Shown here piece by piece: positions 7,967 through 17,519 of a stretch of DNA of 64,000 nucleotides. The stretch is from contig NZ_MAOI01000107.1 of the NCBI RefSeq assembly GCF_001884235.1, positions 1 through 64,000 of the forward strand, in the 5' to 3' direction. The notes beneath the pieces are model-generated. The model was not told the DNA's origin, made no database searches, and worked only from the letters and a program-made list of their open reading frames with translations. Position 1 is the stretch's first letter. Every line of letters starts with the position of its first letter. The stretch is from Bacillus paramycoides. Lineage in GTDB: Bacteria > Bacillota > Bacilli > Bacillales > Bacillaceae_G. A program made the position numbers and the translations under genes.

Positions 7967-10013
7967 CAGGTAAATCTTTTCGCGTAGTATATAAAAAACG
8001 AGATATATCTAGTTTTTTTCCTCTGAAAAATTGCGGAGAGGAAATGTAAAGTTCTTCTTTTGCGCGTGTAATTGCGACATACAGTAATCGTCGTTCTTCT
8101 TCTAATGCTTCAGAAGTCTCAGTTACACGGTCATTTGCGTCTTTTAAAGAAGAAGTGTGAGGCAGAATGCCATCGCTTGCTCCGAGTAAAAAGACGCATG
8201 GGAATTCAAGGCCTTTCGCATTATGAATCGACATAAGCGATACGGCATCTTTTTGCGGCATTGTTTTTAATGCTTCCATTTCTTTTTGACCTTGAATTGC
8301 TTCATTAATAAATTGTAAATAAGCTGGAATATCCGTAAAGCGAGTGGCTGATTCCATTAATTCCTCTAGCATTTCTTCTTGTATGTCCTTATGCATCGTA
8401 AAGGAAGAACGATCATTACTTTGTAAGTACTCTAAATATTTTCCTTTACCATGAATAATTTCTTTCAATGCTTTTTTCGGTTCAAGTTCTTTTATAAATT
8501 TAATAAAATCGATTCGCTCATTTACTTTTTTTACTTGAAAAGGTTTTAAGCTTGGATTTAGTAATAGGAAATGAAGAAGAGAAGGGAAGCGGCCCTCACC
8601 ATATTTCCATTGTTCACGTTCAATAAATGAAATGCACTCATCACGGCCAATATACATCGTTGGTAATATATTTGAAAGTGATTCGAGGCGGAACGGTTCC
8701 AGCACCAATCGTAAATGATCTAATACGGGCCTAATTAAAGAATGCTCGTAGAACGATTGGCTCGCCCCATGTTTTATAAATGGAATTTTATGAATTGTAA
8801 GCTGATCGAGTAAAGAACGACTTACAGAATGTGTACGATATAATAAACAAAAATCTTTATAGTTTCGTTCACCGCTATCTACTTTTTCTTGAATGAGTTG
8901 CAAAATTTGGTTTGCTTCATCAAGAGTCGTAGCGGGTCTTGCGTAAAATGGTTGTACACCTTCTTCACGAACAGAATACAGCTCTTTATCAAAGCGTTCT
9001 TGATTTAATTTAATGACTTCATTCCCAAGTCCAACGATAAATGGATTGGAGCGATAGTTCGTATTAAGGGCGATAATCGTTGTGTTATCAAATTCTTTCG
9101 GAAAAGATAAAATGATCTGGTGGCTTGCTCCTCGCCATCCGTATATCGCCTGATCGTCATCACCTGCGATAAACAAATTATTTCTTGGTGAAGCTAACAA
9201 TTTTACAATTTCATATTGTGCATACGATGTATCTTGAAACTCGTCTACTTCAATGTAATGAAAACGCTCTTGTAATTGCGTAAGCAGGGGAGCATTATTT
9301 TCTAACATATAATATGTTTCTAATAAGATGTCGTCAAAATCGATATAATTGTATCGTTGTTTTACCTCTTCAAAACGTTCATATACTTCTTTGAATTCTT
9401 GTTCAACCGGTGTTTTCGCTTGTACATCTTTCGGACGATTCAATTTGTTTTTCTCAAGTGAGATCATAGCGAGTATCGTTTCAGCATCATAATCGTCTTT
9501 TAAGCGCAATTCTTTCAAAATTTTCTTTATCATAATTTGTTTATGTTTTTCATTTGCTAAAATTTGCTGATTATATCCTTGACTACGAAGCAATTTTAAA
9601 AAGACAGAGTGGAATGTACCAGCAACGACATAGCTACTTGCGGCATGATTCATACCAGGCAAATTCGCTACACGGCTTCGAATTTCTTCAGCTGCTTTTT
9701 GTGTAAACGTCAGTAGCAAAATATTTCGTGGATGAACATGTTTTACATTAACTAAATAACCAACGCGAGTTGTTAAAACAGATGTTTTACCACTTCCAGC
9801 ACCAGCTAGTGTAAGGACAGGTCCTTCTGTCGTTTGCACTGCTTCTAACTGTTTCTCATTTAAATAAACACCTTGCTGTTCTAAAGCGCGGAAATACGCC
9901 GCATCTGCATCTTCTTCCATAATTAAATGGGTAGATGTTTTCGGAATATGATACGTCGCTTGCGGAATGCCAGCGTGTGTTAACGATTTTTGTGAAAATT
10001 TTTCTTGTGTCAT
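7947..10013 (-). CDS. yjcD: UvrD/PcrA-like SF1 DNA helicase YjcD
   Basis: A 688-residue helicase. The Q-motif region is LNEKQLEAV, Walker A is AGAGSGKTSVL (about residue 70), then LLTFTQKAAEEIRSR (Ia), EVDEFQDTSYAQYE (II), GDDDQAIYGWRGA (III), LNTNYRSN (IV), SLMSIHNAKGLEF (V) and RLLYVAITRAKEELYIS (VI). All motifs look intact. It is a PcrA paralogue, equal by neighbourhood to YjcD of B. subtilis; its cellular role is not settled. The ATG at 10013 follows AAGGTGA. Its terminator overlaps its 3' end. Confidence 0.9.
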   Translation of the reverse strand: MTQEKFSQKSLTHAGIPQATYHIPKTSTHLIMEEDADAAYFRALEQQGVYLNEKQLEAVQTTEGPVLTLAGAGSGKTSVLTTRVGYLVNVKHVHPRNILLLTFTQKAAEEIRSRVANLPGMNHAASSYVVAGTFHSVFLKLLRSQGYNQQILANEKHKQIMIKKILKELRLKDDYDAETILAMISLEKNKLNRPKDVQAKTPVEQEFKEVYERFEEVKQRYNYIDFDDILLETYYMLENNAPLLTQLQERFHYIEVDEFQDTSYAQYEIVKLLASPRNNLFIAGDDDQAIYGWRGASHQIILSFPKEFDNTTIIALNTNYRSNPFIVGLGNEVIKLNQERFDKELYSVREEGVQPFYARPATTLDEANQILQLIQEKVDSGERNYKDFCLLYRTHSVSRSLLDQLTIHKIPFIKHGASQSFYEHSLIRPVLDHLRLVLEPFRLESLSNILPTMYIGRDECISFIEREQWKYGEGRFPSLLHFLLLNPSLKPFQVKKVNERIDFIKFIKELEPKKALKEIIHGKGKYLEYLQSNDRSSFTMHKDIQEEMLEELMESATRFTDIPAYLQFINEAIQGQKEMEALKTMPQKDAVSLMSIHNAKGLEFPCVFLLGASDGILPHTSSLKDANDRVTETSEALEEERRLLYVAITRAKEELYISSPQFFRGKKLDISRFLYTTRKDLPEKTSTK

Positions 10014-10076
10014 ATATTCACCTTCAAAACTATAGCATCAACATTTAACTTTAGCGGAAGAAAAAGAAAATAGCAA

Positions 10077-10104
10077 TGTAAAAAACAGGAGGGGGTACCT
10101 CCTG
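10077..10104 (-). terminator. Terminator of yjcG-yjcF
   Basis: On the minus strand CAGGAGG (10104-10098) and CCTCCTG (10092-10086) pair over a 5-nt loop, followed by TTTTTT. Confidence 0.85.
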
Positions 10105-10112
10105 CTACAAAA

Positions 10113-10535
10113 TTATAATTCTTTTATCATCACGATGTGCGGGATATTTGCTTCCATAAATACATCAGAAGTCGTCACGTATCCGAGTTTTTTATAGAAA
10201 ACTTCAGCATGTGTTTGCGCATGGAGTTTCAATTTTGGTAGAGACTCTTCCTTTGCGTGCGCTTCAAGTACATCCATAATGATTTTACCAATTCCTTTTT
10301 TGCGATGGGAAGCTAGTACGCAAATGCGTTCCATTTTTCCAACTCCATCAACAATGCGAAAGCGACCCGCACCGATTGGAATGTCATTGTCATATACAAC
10401 AACGTGCGCCGAAGTATCTTCGAATTCATCGTATTCTTCTTCTGACGATACACGCTGTTCTTCTACAAAAACTTGTTTACGTACAGAGAATGCATCACTT
10501 AGCTGCTCGTCTGTTTGTACGATTTGTGCGTGCAA
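10113..10535 (-). CDS. yjcF: GNAT acetyltransferase YjcF
   Basis: A 140-residue GNAT protein. The acetyl-CoA loop is ICVLASHRKKGIGKIIM and the C-terminal strand contains FYKKLGY. I choose TTG at 10535: it starts 1 nt after the yjcG stop, and AAGGGGA inside the end of yjcG gives the ribosome-binding site; this also gives the 140 residues of the B. subtilis protein. A longer frame to 10571 would overlap yjcG. The substrate is unknown. Cotranscribed with yjcG. Confidence 0.85.
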   Translation of the reverse strand: MHAQIVQTDEQLSDAFSVRKQVFVEEQRVSSEEEYDEFEDTSAHVVVYDNDIPIGAGRFRIVDGVGKMERICVLASHRKKGIGKIIMDVLEAHAKEESLPKLKLHAQTHAEVFYKKLGYVTTSDVFMEANIPHIVMIKEL

Positions 10536-10536
10536 A

Positions 10537-11055
10537 TTAGTTGTTCCCCTTTCCAAGGTGGAATGTTTCATGTACAGTCCAAGTTCCGTTTTCTAATTGA
10601 TATAGAAGGTGGAAACGATCGATTGGTTGCTCATAATAGAAATCTTTCATACGTAATCGACCTAATACATCAGCGTGCTCTGCATCTGATAAGCTTTGAC
10701 CGATTGTTAAATGCGGTACGAAAGCGTACTCGCGTTCATGTGTAAAGAATCCATTATGCATTTCTTCATTTAAGAAAGTAAGTTCAGGTGTTTTTTCTAC
10801 TTTAAAATAAAGAACATTATTAACAGGTGCGAATGAACCAACTTTTCCAACATGAAGGGTAAATGGATTCGTTTTGTTTGCGATTGTATGTAACTCATCT
10901 ACAATCGATTCTAATTGCTCATCTTGCGTCTCAAAGGGTGTTTTCAATGTAATGTGTGGCGGAACTAATGCGTAATGCGGATCATAACGTTTACGCAATC
11001 CGTTCGCTTTATCTTGAATCATTTTTGATGGAAAAATTACAATGCCTAATTTCAT
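10537..11055 (-). CDS. yjcG: 2H phosphoesterase family protein YjcG
   Basis: A 172-residue two-His phosphoesterase (2'-5' RNA ligase-like fold). Both signature motifs are present: PPHITLKTPF near residue 33 and VPHLTIGQS near residue 115. The family acts on cyclic phosphate or 2'-5' linked nucleotides; the exact substrate is unknown. AAAGGGAGG precedes the ATG. First gene of the yjcG-yjcF pair. Confidence 0.88.
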   Translation of the reverse strand: MKLGIVIFPSKMIQDKANGLRKRYDPHYALVPPHITLKTPFETQDEQLESIVDELHTIANKTNPFTLHVGKVGSFAPVNNVLYFKVEKTPELTFLNEEMHNGFFTHEREYAFVPHLTIGQSLSDAEHADVLGRLRMKDFYYEQPIDRFHLLYQLENGTWTVHETFHLGKGNN

Positions 11056-11145
11056 GTTCCAATTCCTCCCTTTGCAAGTCTAGTTAGATTTTGAGAATAA
11101 ATCTCTTTATCTATTATATCAAATTATTCTGAATACTGCTCTCTA

Positions 11146-11877
11146 TTATTTCATTGATAGAATATGAGAAAATGCTTTCGGTAAATCTGCTTGCCAATAC
11201 TTCCAAGTGTGATTACCTTCAAACTCTTCGTAATGCGTGATGAAATTTCTATCTGAAAGAAGTTTATTTAACTCGCGATTCGGTTCTACGAAATCAGATG
11301 TTTGTCCATCTGTACGTTTTACATTTGTTTCTTCTGTACCGATGACATGATAAATTTCTAGTGCTTGTGGGTCTTTGAAATCTTTCGCTAAGTTAAGAAC
11401 TGTGTCATCAACAAATGGTGATTGCATAACGACCTTACCGAATGTATGCGGATACATAAGCGCAGTCATAAAGGAAACGGTACCGCCAAGAGAATCTCCA
11501 ATTAAAACGCGGCCTTTACCCATTTGATACGTTGGATAATTTGCATCAATATATGGAGCAAGCTCATGAGCAAGGAAACGAATGTAAGCAGCATTCTTTA
11601 CATCGTTCGGGAAATACTTCTCCTTACGATCGTGTACATTTTTATATGGAATACCGACAATAATTGTGCGGTCAATTTCTTCAGTTTCACGAAGACGCTC
11701 AATTACACGGTGCGCTTTACCAAGTTGAAAATAATCTCTACCATCTTGCGCAATAACAACCGTATGTTTATGGAGAGGTGTATAATTTACTGGTAAATAA
11801 ACAAGAAGTGTAAGTTCCTCTTGAAGTGATGTACTAAAAAATGAAATTTCTTCAATTCTCCCTATTGTTTGATTCAT
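11146..11877 (-). CDS. yjcH: Esterase YjcH (alpha/beta hydrolase, esterase D-like)
   Basis: A 243-residue hydrolase. The nucleophile elbow is LIGDSLGGTV (G-D-S-L-G) near residue 123, and a C-terminal EGNHTWKYW supplies the catalytic His; the acid is likely in the VIGTEE region. It resembles enterochelin-esterase-like proteins, so ester hydrolysis is expected, with the natural substrate unknown. I choose ATG at 11877 (AGGGGGAT upstream) rather than the longer frame from 11970. Gene order with yjcG and yjcF is as in B. subtilis. Confidence 0.85.
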   Translation of the reverse strand: MNQTIGRIEEISFFSTSLQEELTLLVYLPVNYTPLHKHTVVIAQDGRDYFQLGKAHRVIERLRETEEIDRTIIVGIPYKNVHDRKEKYFPNDVKNAAYIRFLAHELAPYIDANYPTYQMGKGRVLIGDSLGGTVSFMTALMYPHTFGKVVMQSPFVDDTVLNLAKDFKDPQALEIYHVIGTEETNVKRTDGQTSDFVEPNRELNKLLSDRNFITHYEEFEGNHTWKYWQADLPKAFSHILSMK

Positions 11878-12079
11878 GTATATCCCCCTAAATAAAAATT
11901 TACTGTAATGATTGTAAGAGCGACGCTTGTAGTGAAAAGGAAAGAAATATTCACTAATAGGTGCTTTCATTTCTATTTTACCATAATGGTACGAAGAATC
12001 TAAAAATTTGTATTTAAGTTATGAAAGAAAACGGATATAATGAAGTGGGATTTTTTACAGGTGAGAGGGGAGACAGGAT

Positions 12080-12991
12080 TTGAAACAAGAAAGGTCAATC
12101 GCACTACCATTAGCAATTTCCATTATAGCCATTTCATTCGCAGCAGTTTTTGTAAAGATGTCCTCAGCACCATCTTCCATTTTAAGTATGTATCGTTTAT
12201 GGATTATTGTACTCATTATGCTGCCTATCGTTTGGAAAAAACGGGAAGAGTTTAGTAAGATTCAAATAAAAGATTGGGGATTTTTAATTGGATCTGGATT
12301 CTTTTTAGCGCTACATTTTCTTTTATGGTTTGAGTCTTTAAAGCATACAACAGTTGCTAGTTCGACAATTATTTTAGCACTTCAACCGATCGTGTCTTTA
12401 GTTGGAGGTTTTTTTCTGTTTAAAGAAAGAACAACCTATTCAGCAATTGCGACGATGGGTATCGCTATATTAGGTGTAATGTGTATTGGCTGGGGAGATT
12501 TAGGTTTAAGTAAACAAGCAATTTATGGAGATATATTATCCTTTTTAAGTGTAATAGCGGTTGTCGGTTATTTATTTATCGGACAAACGACAGTAAAGAA
12601 AGTATCGCATTGGATTTATAGCTTTACAGTTTTTGCATTCGCAGGTATTTTCATGGGAATTTATAATGCCATACTGCAAGTGCCTTTTACAGGTTATACG
12701 AAGTGGGACTGGACTATTTTTCTTTTACTTGCGATTGTACCAACAGTGTCACACGTAATTAATAACTGGCTATTAAACTACGTAAATGCAACAACAATTT
12801 CAATGAGTATTTTAGGAGAACCAGTTGGGGCATCTATACTAGCGTTCTTCTTACTTGGAGAAAAATTAAACGCAATGCAAATTATCGGCAGCATGCTCGT
12901 ATTGTTTGGTGTATCTGTTTTCTTACTACAGCAACAAAAACGAACATCAAAAAATGTGGTAAACGAGCAGGTGTATACACAGGAACTATAA
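12080..12991 (+). CDS. EamA/DMT-family transporter
   Basis: A 303-residue membrane protein with about ten hydrophobic helices in two halves, typical of drug/metabolite exporters (two EamA domains). Each half ends in a Glu- or Pro-containing helix (ALQPIVSLVGGFFLFKER; ILGEPVGASILAFFLLGEK). The start is a TTG preceded by GAGGGGAG. The substrate cannot be told. It has its own terminator downstream. Confidence 0.88.
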   Translation: MKQERSIALPLAISIIAISFAAVFVKMSSAPSSILSMYRLWIIVLIMLPIVWKKREEFSKIQIKDWGFLIGSGFFLALHFLLWFESLKHTTVASSTIILALQPIVSLVGGFFLFKERTTYSAIATMGIAILGVMCIGWGDLGLSKQAIYGDILSFLSVIAVVGYLFIGQTTVKKVSHWIYSFTVFAFAGIFMGIYNAILQVPFTGYTKWDWTIFLLLAIVPTVSHVINNWLLNYVNATTISMSILGEPVGASILAFFLLGEKLNAMQIIGSMLVLFGVSVFLLQQQKRTSKNVVNEQVYTQEL

Positions 12992-13010
12992 CGAATTTAT
13001 TGTAATATGA

Positions 13011-13045
13011 GAAAAGAGAGGTTATTGGTAACTTCTCTTTTTTGT
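13011..13045 (+). terminator. Terminator of the EamA gene
   Basis: AAAAGAGAGGTTA (13011-13023) pairs with TAACTTCTCTTTT (13028-13040) with one G-T pair, followed by TTGTTC. Confidence 0.8.
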
Positions 13046-13122
13046 TCTATGCTGAAAATAAAAGAGATTATATAGTGGAGTTAAATCATACGTTTCTCAT
13101 ACAAAGGGAAGGGGAAGCAAAG

Positions 13123-13695
13123 ATGAAAGAAATTTTAATAAAATACATGACAAATCTTACAACATTAAGTGAAGAACAACAGCGCATGATCGTGGAAGAG
13201 TTACAAATTGAAGAATATAAAAAAGGAACAGTGCTCTTAAGACAAGGAGATGTTCCGTCTAAATGTTATTTTGTATTAAAAGGATGCATTAGGCAACATT
13301 GTATAGATGAATCTGGAAAAGAAGTTACATCAAATTTTTATACAGAAGAACAAGCGATCTCAAATTTTAACCATCATAAACAAGATAAATCATCCCCACA
13401 TACGTTAACGTGTTTAGAAGACTGTATAGTAGTCGTGGGTGACCTTAATAATGAAAAGGACATGTATAATAAATATTCACAGTTAGAAGAAATGACACGC
13501 AAAATGATTGAATACAATTTTGGTGAAATACAAGAAGAGCTTATATTATTTATTGCATCGACACCAGAAGAACGCTACAAATCATTATTACAAAAACGAC
13601 CTCATTTAATCGATCGTGTTCCTCAATATCAATTGGCAAGTTACCTTGGTATTACGCCAGAATCGTTAAGCAGAATAAAGAAAAGACTTAAGTAA
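13123..13695 (+). CDS. Crp/Fnr-family transcription regulator
   Basis: A 190-residue protein with an N-terminal cyclic-nucleotide-binding-like beta roll (YKKGTVLLRQGDVPSKCYFVLKG) and a C-terminal winged helix (VPQYQLASYLGITPESLSRIKKRLK). The roll lacks the usual cAMP-binding Arg-Ser pair as far as I can see, so the ligand is unknown. ATG at 13123 follows AAGGGGAAG. It ends 8 bp inside the convergent DUF4386 gene. Confidence 0.85.
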   Translation: MKEILIKYMTNLTTLSEEQQRMIVEELQIEEYKKGTVLLRQGDVPSKCYFVLKGCIRQHCIDESGKEVTSNFYTEEQAISNFNHHKQDKSSPHTLTCLEDCIVVVGDLNNEKDMYNKYSQLEEMTRKMIEYNFGEIQEELILFIASTPEERYKSLLQKRPHLIDRVPQYQLASYLGITPESLSRIKKRLK

Positions 13696-14359
13696 TAGAT
13701 TTTCTGCCACCTTTTAGAAGTAGCCATATGCTAAGTCCTAATTCACCTGCAATCATAGGCAATTGGAATAAAACTTTAGTAAACGAAATGATTGCATCAT
13801 ATTGCGAAAACATCGTATTCATTACGTTAATGACGATATAACCGATTGCAGCAATGAGCAGTAATACACTAATAGTTTTCGGTATTCTTTTAGATTGAAA
13901 GGTTACATATCCTAACGTGAGAAGGTGTAAGCCGAAAATGATTAATCCAACAGACCAAATGTATTCAAAAGCTTCTAGAAATAACATTATATATGCTTCT
14001 GGATTAGCGACTGTACTTTTAGAAAGAAGTAATGCAGATGTTAAATTGAATATAGCAATTCCAAGTAGTACTGTATACATAAGACGAAGCCAGGCAGTTA
14101 GTAATGAGAGACTAGCGTGGATAGGCTTTAGAAAGAAATAAAGAGCCCATGCGACGATAATATCAGTAATAAAAATGATAATCCATCCAAAGATTTCCGC
14201 TTTGAAAAGTGAATTTGAATTTTGAATATTATGGAGTGTCGTGCTCGCATCTCCTTGTACAACGAGATTTGCGTGAACAAAACCGTAAGAAAAAAATGCA
14301 ATGAATGTCATAGCAAGAAGAGAAGTACCAGCAAATAAGGCATACTTTCGTTCAGTCAT
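13688..14359 (-). CDS. DUF4386 membrane protein
   Basis: A 223-residue protein with six hydrophobic segments, matching the DUF4386 family (YFLKPIH and the long LSLLTAWLRLMYTVLLGIA stretch). The function is unknown. It converges with, and overlaps by 8 bp, the Crp-type regulator, with no terminator between them, so the two transcripts probably overlap. Confidence 0.75.
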   Translation of the reverse strand: MTERKYALFAGTSLLAMTFIAFFSYGFVHANLVVQGDASTTLHNIQNSNSLFKAEIFGWIIIFITDIIVAWALYFFLKPIHASLSLLTAWLRLMYTVLLGIAIFNLTSALLLSKSTVANPEAYIMLFLEAFEYIWSVGLIIFGLHLLTLGYVTFQSKRIPKTISVLLLIAAIGYIVINVMNTMFSQYDAIISFTKVLFQLPMIAGELGLSIWLLLKGGRKSIT

Positions 14360-14446
14360 AATACGTCCTCCTATTTTAATGTTGCTTTCATTGTAATAGG
14401 AAAGAGAAGGGGGTTCATTGACTTAAATCAAGAGAGGAGAAGTTTA

Positions 14447-14843
14447 GTGGAATTTCCATCAAAAAAAAGACGCATGGTTATATCCAATTTTTCTAGTTGT
14501 TATTGGTGCATGCATTGCTCCAATCTTTGCAGGGAGAGAATATTTTCTTATGTTTTTTACAATTCCGTTAGCTATGGTACTTACTTGGAGCTGGTTTACG
14601 ACAAAGTATATTGTGGAGGAAGAAGTAATCATTATTAAATCAGGACCTATTAAGAAGCAGATTTTTATAAAAGATATAAAGAAAATTTCTAATACGAAAA
14701 ATCCGTTAGCAGCCTATGCACTATCATTTGATCGATTAGAAATTCTATACGGATCATATGAAACAGAACTTATTTCTCCAAGAAATAAAGAAGAATTTAA
14801 TTCGTTGTTAAAAAGAAAAAATCCTCAAATAGAAATAAAGTAA
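14447..14843 (+). pseudogene. PH-like membrane protein, frameshifted at A8
   Basis: GTG at 14447 after GAGGAG starts VEFPSKK; the frame then breaks at eight A residues (14461-14468). With seven A it would continue DAWLYPIFLVVIGACIAPIF and join the second part, in frame from 14550, FFTIPLAMVLTWSW to the stop at 14843. The joined protein (about 131 residues) has two membrane helices followed by a bacterial PH-like domain (KYIVEEEVIIIKSGPIKKQI, then DIKKISNTKNP). Either a real one-base insertion, a slippage switch or a sequencing error. Confidence 0.8.
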
Positions 14844-14874
14844 GAGAGTGGCTTCGTATCCACTCTCTTTATTT
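14843..14874. terminator. Bidirectional terminator
   Basis: AGAGAGTGG (14843-14851) pairs with CCACTCTCT (14860-14868), T-rich on the right and A-rich on the left. It serves the PH-like gene and the convergent Big_2-like gene. Confidence 0.8.
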
Positions 14875-15272
14875 TACTTTGGATTTGTTATATAAGATTG
14901 TACGTGAACGATACATAATTCACGGAATTTTCCTTCGGCAGTTGTGACAATAACAACTGCTCTTCCCGCACTTTTTCCTGTAATTGTTACAGTCCCACCT
15001 TTTGGATATATGGTGATGACGTCGGAATTCATATTTGTCCATATAAGCTCTTTATTCGTTGCCTGCATTGGTAAAACGGAAGCTGATAAATCAGCGCTTT
15101 GTCCCATTTTTATTTTCAGCTTATTTTTTTGTATATGAATACCAATTACAGATATAACAGAAGGAGCAATTGAAATTTTAGGTGGATTTGGTTGTATGTT
15201 TAAGCAAGAAGCAGAAGTATTTGTGATAGGTGAAAATTTTCTTATATGTTGTCGCTGTAAAGATGCTAACAT
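14874..15272 (-). CDS. Big_2-like (bacterial Ig-like) small protein
   Basis: A 132-residue protein. Residues from about 45 resemble a Big_2 immunoglobulin-like domain: [40 protein letters not shown] and [15 protein letters not shown]. No signal peptide or anchor is seen, so it is not obviously a surface adhesin; similar small proteins occur on cereus-group spores, but that is inference. ATG at 15272 follows AAGGGGAC. Confidence 0.65.
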   Translation of the reverse strand: MLASLQRQHIRKFSPITNTSASCLNIQPNPPKISIAPSVISVIGIHIQKNKLKIKMGQSADLSASVLPMQATNKELIWTNMNSDVITIYPKGGTVTITGKSAGRAVVIVTTAEGKFRELCIVHVQSYITNPK

Positions 15273-15390
15273 TTTGGAGTCCCCTTTCTGTATAAGTGTC
15301 GATATTAATAATATAAAGGAAGAATGTTATAGTAAATTTAACGAAACATAAAGAAATTGTTAAATTCGAGAAGAAAACTGTCTATAATAA

Positions 15391-15434
15391 AAAATAACCT
15401 CCGCTTGTATATTAAAAGCGGAGGTTATTTTTAT
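15391..15434 (-). terminator. Terminator of putP
   Basis: A 16-bp perfect stem (AAAATAACCTCCGCTT, 15391-15406, with 15416-15431); the complement gives a T run after putP. It overlaps the putP stop. Confidence 0.85.
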
Positions 15435-16903
15435 AGGCTATGTTGTTTTTCAAAATCCTCAAATTGCTCTTCAACTTCTTTTGAAGGTTGTGTTAGTAAA
15501 CTAACAATTACGATTACTAGTAAACTAATAGTGAAACCAGGAATCATTTCATATAAGAAGTCTTTTAAGAATTTAAATTGTGTCCATATAATAACAGTCG
15601 CGGCACCAGAAATCATACCAGCAAGCGCGCCCCATTTCGTCATACGTTTCCAATATAAGCTTAATAAAATAGCAGGTCCGAATGAAGAACCAAATCCAGC
15701 CCAAGCGTATCCGACAAGAGCTAAAATCGTATCATTTTGTTTAAACGCTAATGCGCACCCAACTAAGGCGATAACAAGTACAGCCATACGACCGACAAAT
15801 ACAAGCTCTTTATCAGAAGCAGAACGTTTAAAGAATGTACGATATAAATCTTCTGTTATAGCACTAGAAGTAACGAGCAACTGAGATGAGATTGTACTCA
15901 TAATAGCTGCTAAAATAGCTGCTAATAAAAATCCAGTAATAAGTGGATGGAATAAAATTTTTCCAAGTTCAAGGAAAATTGTCTCTGGGTTAGATAATGT
16001 TAACCCTTGTTGTGAATAGTAAGCAATACCGATAAGACCAGTAAACATAGCTCCGACAACAGAGAAAATCATCCAGCTCATACCAATTCTTCGTGCGCTT
16101 TTAATTTCTTTTACAGACGAAATTGCCATAAAGCGTACGATAATATGAGGTTGTCCAACATAACCAAGACCCCATGCGAATAAAGAAATAATTCCTAAAG
16201 TAGAGGCACCTTTAAAAATATCTAAACGTGTTGGATCTACAGATCGAATTGTATCAAATGCAGGTCCAAGTCCGTTCGAATTCATAATTGTTACGATTGG
16301 AACAAGAATAAGAGCAATTACCATAATGATTCCTTGCACGAAGTCTGTCCAACTTACTGCTAAGAAACCACCAAATAGTGTGTAAGCTACAACAACGCCT
16401 GCAACAATGAATAATCCAACATGATAGTTCATACCAAATGAATTTTCAAATAATACAGCGCCTGAAACTAATCCTGAAGCTACATAGAAAGTAAAGAAAA
16501 TCATAATAACAAGTCCGGATACTAAGCGTAGCATGTGAGATTTGTCGTGGAAACGGTGTTCCAAAAATTCTGGGATAGTAATAGAGTTGTTTGCCATTTC
16601 AGAGTAGGTACGTAAGCGAGGAGCGACATAAAGCCAGTTTGCGTATGCGCCTAGTGTTAGGCCGATCGCAATCCAACTACTACTTAATCCAACGCTAAAC
16701 ATTGCACCGGGTAATCCCATTAAAAGCCAACCACTCATATCGGATGCTCCAGCACTTAATGCTGTTACTGCGGGGCCTAGTGTACGCCCGCCAAGCATAT
16801 AATCTGTTAAGTTGGACGTTCGTTTATAGGCGAAATAGCCGATTACTAACATCCCGAGCATGTAAATAGAGATAGAAGTTAAAGTTAACATCTGCGTACT
16901 CAT
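15431..16903 (-). CDS. putP: Sodium/proline symporter PutP
   Basis: A 490-residue sodium:solute symporter with about 13 helices. The region LGGRTLGPAVTALSAGASDM, followed by SGWLLMGLPGAMF, is the PutP sodium/proline signature. ATG at 16903 follows AAGGGGA; the longer frame lacks a site. It may serve proline nutrition or osmoprotection (PutP versus OpuE roles cannot be separated from sequence alone). Confidence 0.9.
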   Translation of the reverse strand: MSTQMLTLTSISIYMLGMLVIGYFAYKRTSNLTDYMLGGRTLGPAVTALSAGASDMSGWLLMGLPGAMFSVGLSSSWIAIGLTLGAYANWLYVAPRLRTYSEMANNSITIPEFLEHRFHDKSHMLRLVSGLVIMIFFTFYVASGLVSGAVLFENSFGMNYHVGLFIVAGVVVAYTLFGGFLAVSWTDFVQGIIMVIALILVPIVTIMNSNGLGPAFDTIRSVDPTRLDIFKGASTLGIISLFAWGLGYVGQPHIIVRFMAISSVKEIKSARRIGMSWMIFSVVGAMFTGLIGIAYYSQQGLTLSNPETIFLELGKILFHPLITGFLLAAILAAIMSTISSQLLVTSSAITEDLYRTFFKRSASDKELVFVGRMAVLVIALVGCALAFKQNDTILALVGYAWAGFGSSFGPAILLSLYWKRMTKWGALAGMISGAATVIIWTQFKFLKDFLYEMIPGFTISLLVIVIVSLLTQPSKEVEEQFEDFEKQHSL

Positions 16904-17162
16904 GTAGTTCCCCTTCCTTTTGTCATGTCTTTTGATGCATTTTGCATATGTATAATCTATCATGATTATTCAGAAAAATCCATGTGAAAATATGAATTTT
17001 CTGAAATGTAAGCGTTTTTTGACAATGATTCACTTTTGTAATATATAATTTTCTGACAAAAAACCTTAATTTTAATAGAGTATTTATTATATTTACATAA
17101 AAACAGGTTGTTTTGTCAATATAATATTGAATGAAGAAAAAATATTTTTTTTGAAAAAAGTA

Positions 17163-17192
17163 TTGACTTATTTGAAAAACGAGGAATATAAT
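17163..17192 (+). promoter_or_regulatory. trp operon promoter
   Basis: TTGACT (17163-17168), 18-bp spacer, TATAAT (17187-17192). Transcription would begin near 17199, immediately before the first T-box. Confidence 0.85.
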
Positions 17193-17198
17193 GAGTGC

Positions 17199-17469
17199 AA
17201 CTTAAAAAAATGCAAGCGTTGATGAAGAAGAGTACACATGATGAACATGTCAGAGAGCTGATGGTTGGTGCGAATCAGTATGGAATTGATGTGGAATGGG
17301 CTTCGGAGCTTCCAAACCGAAACGAAAGAAGTAGGCTTTGGCGACATGATCTCATCGATACAAGAGACACGTATTGTTTTTGATACGGTAAAGTGCGTTA
17401 CATTCGTAACGAATTAAGGTGGCACCACGGGAGTACCCGTCCTTTCTATAGGATGAGTACTCCCTTTTT
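17199..17469 (+). ncRNA. T-box riboswitch 1, Trp specifier
   Basis: The leader has AAGAGTA near 17230, stem I with AGAGAGCTGATGG and GGTGCGAATCAG, and a specifier loop GGAATGGGC whose codon is TGG (Trp). The T-box AAGGTGGCACCACGGGAGTA lies at 17416-17435 and ends in a terminator: GGGAGTAC (17429-17436) with GTACTCCC (17457-17464) and TTTTT. Uncharged tRNA-Trp would favour the antiterminator. Confidence 0.93.
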
Positions 17470-17519
17470 GTGTATAAAAAATTGTTGAAAGCCTTATAAA
17501 AATTAAATATGTTAAATCG

